From Kutzneria sp. (GTDB lineage Bacteria; Actinomycetota; Actinomycetes; Mycobacteriales; Pseudonocardiaceae), in assembly GCA_019239965.1 (NCBI GenBank), contig JAFAZC010000035.1:1-64000 (forward strand): a stretch of DNA of 64,000 bases, written 5' to 3'. A program made the translations under genes and the position numbers. Below are positions 58,498 to 64,000 of this stretch, in pieces. Within the stretch, counting starts at the first letter, position 1; each line of letters opens with the position of its first letter. The notes under the pieces were generated by a model. That model was not told where the DNA came from and did no database searches. It worked only from the letters and a program-made list of their open reading frames with translations.

Positions 58498-59208
58498 TCA
58501 GCGCGGGGAGACCGATACGTGCAGGAACTCGACCGGTAGTGTCGGGAACCCATCTCCCGAGGCGTTCTGATCGTCCTCACCTCCCGCCGCGATCGCGCGC
58601 AGGACACCCATGCCCGCGGTTACCCGACCGAACGGTGTGTATGCCGGCGAGAGCTTCGTGTCCCGCCACACGATGAAGAACTGACTGCCGTTGGTGTCCG
58701 GGCCCGCGTTGGCCATCGCCACGGTGCCGGCCGGATACGTTGCCCCGGTCAGGTTCTCGTCGGAGAAGGAGTATCCGGGGCCGCCGCTGCCAGTGCCGGT
58801 CGGATCGCCGCACTGCAGCACATAGATCCGCTGCGTGGTCAACCGGTGACAGTGAGTCAGATCGAAGTAGCCTCGCTCGGCCAGGTACCGGAACGAGAAC
58901 GTGGTGCAGGGCGCCTGGCCGGTCAGCGCGCTGAAGTCGATCTCACCCTGACTGGTGAGCAGGCGTGCGCTGTATGGCCGAGCGGCCAGGACCGCGTCGA
59001 ACACGGGAACACCCTTGAACCGGTCCGCGGGCACGGCTGGGATGAACCCGCACGGCGTCGACCGCGGCGCACCGTGCTCGACGCCGTGCCCAGCCTCCAG
59101 CCGGCCAGCCGGCGGGCCGGACTGCCGCGACGCGTCAGCCGGAATGACACCCGTCATTCCCACGATGACCGACAGTGTGGCGATGAGCAGAACCCGATTT
59201 CTCAGCAT
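58498..59208 (-). CDS. secreted cyclophilin-type peptidyl-prolyl isomerase
   Basis: A 236-residue exported cyclophilin. A signal peptide (NRVLLIATLSVIVGMTGVIPADA) is followed by a linker and the catalytic domain from about residue 80. It has FRYLAERGYFDLTHCHRLTT, LQCGDPTGTGSGGPGYSFSDE and NTNGSQFF-like DTNGSQFFIVW, all cyclophilin landmarks. Two Cys near residue 100 and 119 could form a disulfide. It would help folding of exported proteins. AGGTCGGCAAGGCC precedes the ATG. Confidence 0.92.
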   Translation of the reverse strand: MLRNRVLLIATLSVIVGMTGVIPADASRQSGPPAGRLEAGHGVEHGAPRSTPCGFIPAVPADRFKGVPVFDAVLAARPYSARLLTSQGEIDFSALTGQAPCTTFSFRYLAERGYFDLTHCHRLTTQRIYVLQCGDPTGTGSGGPGYSFSDENLTGATYPAGTVAMANAGPDTNGSQFFIVWRDTKLSPAYTPFGRVTAGMGVLRAIAAGGEDDQNASGDGFPTLPVEFLHVSVSPR

Positions 59209-59389
59209 GGCCTTGCCGACCTCCCGCTCGACGGAAAGGCGATCAGCCTAGAGGCCCAACGGATCGCGTGTCAGCGCCGTTGAGGCACGGTCACTCCGGT
59301 GCCGCCATCCGAGTGTCCGCGCCGCGACTGTTGTTGCGGGACACCCGCACCCGAGCCCCGACTTCCGCAGCGCGGCAGACAACGAACAC

Positions 59390-59863
59390 TCAGGTGTCCG
59401 CGCCGCGGAAGTCCTCCGGCGAGACCGAGTCGAGGAATTCGCGGAACTTCTCGACCTCGTCCTCCTGCTCGTCGGGGATGACCAGGCCGCCTTCGGCGAG
59501 CACCGACTCCTCGGCGTGGATCGGCACGCCGACCCGCAGCGCCAACGCGATCGAGTCGCTTGGCCTCGCGGAAACCCGGACGTCACCGTCGAAAACCAGC
59601 TCCGCGAAGTAGGTGCCCTCCTGAAGGTCGACAATGCGAACCTGTTCGAGTTCGCGACCCAGTGCCGAGATCACGTCCTTGAGCAGGTCGTGGGTCAACG
59701 GTCGGGACGGGCGCACGCCCTGCTGCTCGATCGCGATGGCAGTAGCCTCGGCCTGCCCTATCCAGATCGGCAGGTACCGGTCACCGTCGGCTTCGCGCAG
59801 CAACAGGATCGGGCTGTTCGCGGGCAGCTCGACCCGGACTCCGACGACACGCATCTCGCTCAT
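59390..59863 (-). CDS. bifunctional nuclease (BFN) family protein
   Basis: A 157-residue protein of the bifunctional nuclease domain family. NSPILLLREADGDRYLPIWIGQAEATAIAIEQQG and RPLTHDLLKDVI are hallmarks. RVSARPSDSIALALRVGVPIHAEE follows. The C-terminus is acidic. M. tuberculosis Rv1829 has the same position between two MerR genes. Plant homologues have RNase and DNase activity; the bacterial role is unknown. Confidence 0.93.
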   Translation of the reverse strand: MSEMRVVGVRVELPANSPILLLREADGDRYLPIWIGQAEATAIAIEQQGVRPSRPLTHDLLKDVISALGRELEQVRIVDLQEGTYFAELVFDGDVRVSARPSDSIALALRVGVPIHAEESVLAEGGLVIPDEQEDEVEKFREFLDSVSPEDFRGADT

Positions 59864-60036
59864 CGGGTATCGCCTCCCTCGGTGCGCACAACCGTGGCGT
59901 CCCCGCGCTCACGAGGATCCTCCATTGTCTTCCACGACGCTACCCGTCATGCGGAACCAATGCCCATCTGGTTCCGCTCCACTCGCGGAACAGTCGAGAA
60001 CCGCGCCCAGCCAAGGGCTCCGCCCCGGCACCGGCA

Positions 60037-60765
60037 TCAGCGGCCCAGAACACCGCGCAGTCCTGCCCGCACGAGAAGAGTGTGCAGGGCGACCGACAGC
60101 GACGCCAACTCGCCAGCGACCTCCTCGGCACGCCTGCGGGAGTCGGGATCGTGCCGCAAGGCCATCGGCGCCACAATCTGTCCCAGCAGTCCCAGCTCAC
60201 GGTCAGCCGCCACGCGAAACGCGCGCAGGTGACGAGGCTCGATGCCGAACTCCGCCATTGCCATCACGACACGGGTAACCCGTACGGCGTCGCGGTCGTA
60301 GAACCCGGCCGCTCCCGGCCGGACCACACCACAGGTTTCCAGTTCGGCCAACATCGGTGCGCCAACACCGGTCTCGGCGAGCAGCTCCTCCCGGGTGATG
60401 CGCACGTCGTGGTCGCCCGAGAAATCCTCGGTGGCCGGCAGCCCGTCCACCGCGACGAGCGGCCGAGAAGATCGGGAACCCGGCATCATCGGTGCACTAC
60501 CCCCATCGACCGCGTCCAGCTGCGCCTTGATCACCTTCAGCGGCAGATAGCGATCCCGCTGGGCAGCGAGCACGAACCGCAGCCGTGCGACGTCCGACGC
60601 GGTGAACTGCCGATAACCGGACGGTGTCCTCGCCGGGCACACCAGGCCTTCCGATTCGAGAAACCTGATCTTCGAGATCGTCACGTCAGGGAATTCGGAC
60701 CGGAGCTGTGCAAGCACCGCCCCGATGCTCAACCTGTCGCGCTGTGGCCGCCCGGCCGAGGTCAC
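60037..60765 (-). CDS. ftsR: MerR-family regulator FtsR
   Basis: A 242-residue MerR-type regulator similar to Rv1828 and Corynebacterium FtsR, which activates ftsZ. The HTH has LSIGAVLAQLRSEFPDVTISKIRFLESEGLVCPARTPSGYRQFTASDVARL in parts. The second half has ITREELLAETGVGAPMLAELETCGVV and EFGIEPRHLRAFRVAADRELGL. The GTG overlaps the garA stop by GTGA, so gcvH-garA-ftsR form a coupled unit. Confidence 0.92.
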   Translation of the reverse strand: MTSAGRPQRDRLSIGAVLAQLRSEFPDVTISKIRFLESEGLVCPARTPSGYRQFTASDVARLRFVLAAQRDRYLPLKVIKAQLDAVDGGSAPMMPGSRSSRPLVAVDGLPATEDFSGDHDVRITREELLAETGVGAPMLAELETCGVVRPGAAGFYDRDAVRVTRVVMAMAEFGIEPRHLRAFRVAADRELGLLGQIVAPMALRHDPDSRRRAEEVAGELASLSVALHTLLVRAGLRGVLGR

Positions 60766-61217
60766 GAGCCCTCCTGGCCTCCGGTTCCCGGGCCGGTGAG
60801 GAACACGAGGCGAAACTTGCCGATCTGTACCTCGTCGCTGTTGGCCAGCACCGCGTGGTCGACCGGCTCACGGTTGACGTACGTGCCGTTGAGGCTGCCG
60901 ACGTCGATCACCAGGAACTCGCCGCCCTCCCGGCGGAACTCCGCATGCCGTCGTGACACGGTGACATCGTCGAGGAAGATGTCGCTGTCCGGGTGTCGGC
61001 CCGCACTGGTGGTGTCCCGGTCCAGCAAGAACCTCGACCCCGCGTTCGGACCGCGCTTGACCACCAACAACGCGGACCCGGCCGGCAACGCGTCGACACC
61101 GGCGACCGCCGGCTCGCCCGCGGGGGTCTCCGTGTCGGTGGAGAAGTCGGCCTTGAAGATCGTGGTCCGCTCCGGGGCCTGCTCCGGCGGAACGCCGGGC
61201 TCGTCATTCGCGCTCAC
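60762..61217 (-). CDS. garA: FHA-domain regulator GarA/OdhI
   Basis: A 151-residue phospho-switch protein that inhibits 2-oxoglutarate dehydrogenase and activates glutamate synthase in mycobacteria and corynebacteria. The N-terminal PERTTIFKADF holds the Thr pair phosphorylated by PknB/PknG. The FHA domain (about 55-140) has GSRFLLDRDTTSAGRHPDSDIFLDDVTVSRRHAEF in parts and SLNGTYVNREPVD. The GTG at 61217 has AGCAGGAGG upstream. An in-frame ATG at 61331 overlapping the gcvH stop would add 38 basic residues. Confidence 0.93.
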   Translation of the reverse strand: MSANDEPGVPPEQAPERTTIFKADFSTDTETPAGEPAVAGVDALPAGSALLVVKRGPNAGSRFLLDRDTTSAGRHPDSDIFLDDVTVSRRHAEFRREGGEFLVIDVGSLNGTYVNREPVDHAVLANSDEVQIGKFRLVFLTGPGTGGQEGS

Positions 61218-61330
61218 CTGAGCTCGCCTCCTGCTGGTGGGTCCTTCGAGATAAGCCCAACCTACCGTGTCGGACCGGCCGCGCCCGGGGCGGCTCCCCA
61301 ACCAGCCGAACATCTTGCGAAAGATCGACA

Positions 61331-61714
61331 TCAGCCCTGGTCCACCAGTTCCCGGTAGTCCTCGGCGGCGAGCAGCCCATCTACCGCGGCCGGATCGGAC
61401 ACCGCCAGCTCGACCATCCAGCCCTTACCGTACGGATCGGAGTTGACCAGCTCCGGCTGCGCGTCCAACTCGTCGTTGCGGGCGGTGACCTCACCGGCCA
61501 ACGGCGCGAAGAGGTCGGACACGCTCTTGGTGGACTCCACCTCACCGAGCGTCTGGCCGGCCGCCACGTCTTCGCCGATCTCAGGCAGCTGGACGAACAC
61601 GACGTCACCGAGCTGCTGCTGGGCGTAGTCAGTGATGCCGATGCGCACCACGTCGGCATCCACTCGCGCCACCCACTCGTGCTCGCGGGTGTACCTCAGA
61701 TCCTCGGGAACCAC
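61331..61714 (-). CDS. gcvH: glycine cleavage system H protein
   Basis: A 127-residue lipoyl carrier. DLRYTREHEWVARV is the start, GITDYAQQQLGDVVFVQLPEIGE the core, and EVESTKSVSDLFAP carries the lipoyl lysine at residue 63. It shuttles the aminomethyl group from GcvP to GcvT (not in the window). AAGGAAGG precedes the GTG. Its TGA overlaps an ATG in frame with garA. Confidence 0.97.
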   Translation of the reverse strand: MVPEDLRYTREHEWVARVDADVVRIGITDYAQQQLGDVVFVQLPEIGEDVAAGQTLGEVESTKSVSDLFAPLAGEVTARNDELDAQPELVNSDPYGKGWMVELAVSDPAAVDGLLAAEDYRELVDQG

Positions 61715-61844
61715 GTGATGAGCCTTCCTTCTCCCTGGTCACCTCGACCAGGCCGAGCATGGGACGGGTCGAGCATAGGGACGACCCTGGCAGCCGAGCC
61801 GGCCGCACCGCTGGTGTACCGCAGCAGCGTGCCGAGATCGTGAT

Positions 61845-62474
61845 CTAGGCGTTGCCGTCTCGGACTCGACGCCGCACGGCCGCGGCGGTCTGTGTCACGT
61901 AGAGCGCCCCGGACCACAGGTGCACCCCGGCTCCCCAGAAGGCGCATCCGTAGCCGATCGGCGCCGCGATCATGGCCGCTGTCGATCCACCCTGGGCCAG
62001 CAACAGCAGAGGAAGCGCGTAGAGCAAGCAGAACGTGGCCGCCTTGCCGATGTAGGTGACCTCCGGCGGCCCGTAGCCGGCGCGCCGCAGGACCGCGATG
62101 CAGCCGACGACCACCACGTCTCTGGCCAGGATGGCCGCGACGAACCACCAGGGCAGGATACCTCTGATCACGAAGGCGACGCAGGTGGCCAGGATGTAGC
62201 AGCGGTCAGCGAGCGGGTCGAGCATCGCGCCCAGCCGGCTGGCCTGGTTCAACCACCGCGCCAGCTTGCCGTCCAGCCAGTCGGTGATCGCGGCGACGGC
62301 GAGGACCACGATCGCCAGCGCGTCCAGCCTGGGTCCCAGCAGCAGCCACAGGAACAGGGGGACTCCGGCCAACCGGAGCACGCTGAGGACGTTGGGCACA
62401 GTCAGAACCCGATCTGACCGCGCGTACCTTCGCAGCCGCGTCTCACCAGCCGTGACGACCACATCCCCTCCCAC
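61845..62474 (-). CDS. CDP-alcohol phosphatidyltransferase
   Basis: A 209-residue membrane enzyme with the motif DWLDGKLARWLNQASRLGAMLDPLADR (D-G-x2-A-R-x8-G-x3-D-x3-D). Five to six hydrophobic segments follow. It joins a CDP-diacylglycerol lipid and an alcohol. Place and sequence resemble Rv1822 (PgsA2 type); phosphatidylglycerophosphate or cardiolipin synthesis is likely. The start is GTG at 62474 or GTG at 62462. It is 130 bp upstream of gcvH on the same strand. Confidence 0.9.
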   Translation of the reverse strand: MGGDVVVTAGETRLRRYARSDRVLTVPNVLSVLRLAGVPLFLWLLLGPRLDALAIVVLAVAAITDWLDGKLARWLNQASRLGAMLDPLADRCYILATCVAFVIRGILPWWFVAAILARDVVVVGCIAVLRRAGYGPPEVTYIGKAATFCLLYALPLLLLAQGGSTAAMIAAPIGYGCAFWGAGVHLWSGALYVTQTAAAVRRRVRDGNA

Positions 62475-62532
62475 AGGTCCGGGCCGACCTCACAGGCAAA
62501 GCCTGCCACACGCCGCCCGGACCGCCGATGGG

Positions 62533-62802
62533 TCAGCGGGTGCGGGTCCAGCCCCTCGACTGTAGTTCGGCGCCGGTGAAGGAGCGGGGACGGCCGCGGT
62601 CGTCGACACCGACCCACCGTGCTCTGCCGTGGATGCCCTCGAGCACGTAAGCGTGGCCACGGCTCCACACCACGCTGCAGGGGACCGTGGGAAGAGACCC
62701 GGCGGGAACCGAAACACTGGGAAGGGGACCCGTGGGCAGCGTCCTCTGCCGCACGGGAGCGGATGCCTTGGCTGTTGTCACTGCCTCGACCATGGCGTTC
62801 AT
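62533..62802 (-). CDS. small hypothetical protein
   Basis: An 89-residue protein starting MNAMVEAVTTAKASAPVRQ. The second half, PCSVVWSRGHAYVLEGIHGRARWVGVDDRGRPRSFTGAELQSRG, looks like a compact beta domain. GACGGAGGA precedes the ATG. It lies 58 bp upstream of the phosphatidyltransferase gene. Function unknown. Confidence 0.65.
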   Translation of the reverse strand: MNAMVEAVTTAKASAPVRQRTLPTGPLPSVSVPAGSLPTVPCSVVWSRGHAYVLEGIHGRARWVGVDDRGRPRSFTGAELQSRGWTRTR

Positions 62803-63479
62803 GTCTGACTGATTCCTCCGTCATGGGGGTGCGCCTGAGACGGATGTCTGCTCGTGGCCGTCTCCTGGTTGCGGTGCGTCACCCCGCAACGCCAATTGTT
62901 CGGCCGTTCCGGGGATCGGTCCAGTCGATCCCCGTTCCGCGCGCCTATCGGATGTCTGGCGTCGCCCAGCTGCGAGGTGGGGCACATGATCGACTCGCCG
63001 TCATCTACCGTTCGGCGCAAGCCTCCTACCGATCGTCGCCGACTCCGGTCGTTCGGTCGGTATTCGCTTTACGGCCACAGCGGCCGGGCGGATCCCGCTC
63101 GGCCGGCCGGCCCGGCCCGAGGAGGTGGCTGGCGCGCTCTCCTGGCAGCTCTCGGCTGACGCGTTCTACACCACCGGCGCGGTCCTGCGGGTGGCCGGTG
63201 GGCTGTGAACGGTCTGACGGCGCCAGCCGGAATACCCGCACCGGGCGACCAGGTTGGGGTCGGACATGACGACCGTGGGATTGATCAGCGGCGGAAACAT
63301 CAGCGGCAGTGGCCGCCCTGGCTACGACGCCGTCGACGTGGGCGGCCCGCCGAAGGCCGGCGCGGCTTTCCCTGTGACGGGCTCGACCGCCCGGTGTCCC
63401 CTGTGCCTTCGGGACGGTATCGCGGTGGACTGGCCGTTGTAGTGGACTGGGGCCCTTTCGGCGTACGAGACTGACCGCC
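62803..63479. other. gene-poor region with one gene remnant
   Basis: About 680 bases between the small protein and threonine dehydrogenase. Apart from the SDR tail at 63092-63208, I see no coding sequence; the open frames overlap shadows. It holds the promoters of two divergent genes. Confidence 0.5.
63092..63208 (+). pseudogene. C-terminal remnant of a short-chain dehydrogenase
   Basis: The frame ending at TGA 63206-63208 reads IPLGRPARPEEVAGALSWQL and then SADAFYTTGAVLRVAGGL, the classic end of FabG-like short-chain dehydrogenases. Upstream the frame loses similarity at about 63090 and no Rossmann start or YxxxK is found. It is a 38-codon relic left by deletion. Confidence 0.75.
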
Positions 63480-64000
63480 ATGAAGGCGTTGGTGAAAGCG
63501 GCGGCGGCACCGGGGTTGACGCTCACGGAGGTGCCAGAACCCGCCGTCGGCCCCGGTGACGTGCTGGTACGCGTCCTGCGAACCGGAATCTGCGGCACCG
63601 ATCTGCATATCGACGCGTGGGACGACTGGGCGGCCCGCACCGTCAGCACACCGCTGGTGGTCGGGCACGAGTTCGTCGGCGAGGTGGTGCGGACCGGCGC
63701 GTCGGTCACCGGGGTCCGCGTCGGCGACCTGGTCAGCGGCGAGGGTCATCTGGTGTGCGGCTGCTGCCGCAACTGCAAGGCCGGCCGACGGCACCTGTGC
63801 GCCAACACGCGGGGACTCGGCGTGCACAGCGACGGCGCGTTCGCCCAGTACACCGTGCTGCCCGAACAGAACGCCTGGGTGCACCGCGCTCCGGTCGACC
63901 TCGACATCGCCGCGATCTTCGATCCGCTCGGCAACGCGGTGCACACCGCGCTGTCCTTCCCGGTCATCGGCGAGGACGTGCTGATCACCGGCGCCGGCCC
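63480..64000 (+). CDS. tdh: L-threonine 3-dehydrogenase (partial, cut by window end)
   Basis: The first 173 residues of a zinc-dependent medium-chain dehydrogenase of the Tdh type. Catalytic zinc ligands are Cys38 (GICGTDLHI, with Thr40 and His43) and His63-Glu64 (VGHEFVGEV). The structural zinc loop is [26 protein letters not shown] and ITGAGP lead into the NAD domain. Tdh oxidises threonine to 2-amino-3-ketobutyrate, later split to glycine. The gene runs off the right edge. The start has only a weak GAGACTGACC before it. Confidence 0.93.
   Translation, partial: MKALVKAAAAPGLTLTEVPEPAVGPGDVLVRVLRTGICGTDLHIDAWDDWAARTVSTPLVVGHEFVGEVVRTGASVTGVRVGDLVSGEGHLVCGCCRNCKAGRRHLCANTRGLGVHSDGAFAQYTVLPEQNAWVHRAPVDLDIAAIFDPLGNAVHTALSFPVIGEDVLITGAG

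Noticed and set aside
63300-63944. Minus-strand frame at the right edge
   Set aside because: It is the reverse shadow of threonine dehydrogenase, whose zinc ligands are all present on the plus strand.

Overview
The window is chromosomal DNA of a high-GC actinobacterium, most likely from the Pseudonocardiaceae or a close relative in the wider mycobacterial lineage. The reasons are strong GC bias, frequent GTG starts and 1-4 base stop/start overlaps, an actinobacterial suf operon divergent from an mptB-type mannosyltransferase (the Rv1456c-Rv1466 arrangement of Mycobacterium tuberculosis), and a gcvH-garA-ftsR-merR-gcvP neighbourhood (the Rv1826-Rv1832 arrangement). I saw no tRNA, rRNA, CRISPR array, transposase or phage gene.

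Region 1-16 kb is accessory and stress-related. It holds a small acidic protein, a DUF4389 membrane protein, a VIT/CCC1-type transporter, a STAS anti-sigma antagonist, a phosphotransferase-fold protein, a decayed Pls/PosA-type peptide synthetase joined to the end of an aspartate-semialdehyde dehydrogenase, an ECM4-type glutathionyl/mycothiol-hydroquinone reductase homologue, a cytochrome P450, a DUF4097 protein under a ribbon-helix-helix regulator, LtrA, a GAF-SpoIIE phosphatase, an Hsp20 gene with its divergent regulator, and a Cys-cluster/pentapeptide-repeat protein. Region 15.8-28 kb holds a large Ski2-like helicase, two coupled FGGY sugar kinases behind a 24-codon leader ORF, and a group of exported proteins (GH13 glucosidase, S53 sedolisin peptidase, AMIN-type lipoprotein).

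Region 28.1-42.1 kb is conserved. The operon sufR-sufB-sufD-Rieske-sufC-sufS-sufU-sufT runs on the minus strand and sufB carries a 378-residue LAGLIDADG intein. Divergent from it are mptB, a two-gene ABC exporter, a murJ-like flippase and ctaA (heme A synthase). Region 42.1-54.3 kb is mixed: a GbsR/MarR regulator and DHA2 exporter, a DUF885 hydrolase, a quinone oxidoreductase, a VapBC toxin-antitoxin pair, a dienelactone hydrolase with DUF6295, a SnoaL-like protein divergent from a WYL-regulator/NUDIX fusion, and an operon of MFS transporter, small membrane protein and avidin-fold protein.

Region 54.3-64 kb is centred on glycine: gcvP behind a tandem glycine riboswitch, two MerR regulators, a secreted cyclophilin, a bifunctional nuclease, the FHA regulator GarA, gcvH, a CDP-alcohol phosphatidyltransferase, and at the right edge the start of threonine 3-dehydrogenase, whose pathway feeds glycine. 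The most unusual items are the avidin operon, the WYL-NUDIX fusion, the NRPS/Asd scar, the repeated operator at the RHH-DUF4097 locus, the SufB intein, and a hairpin that appears to hide the ribosome-binding site of the first sugar kinase.
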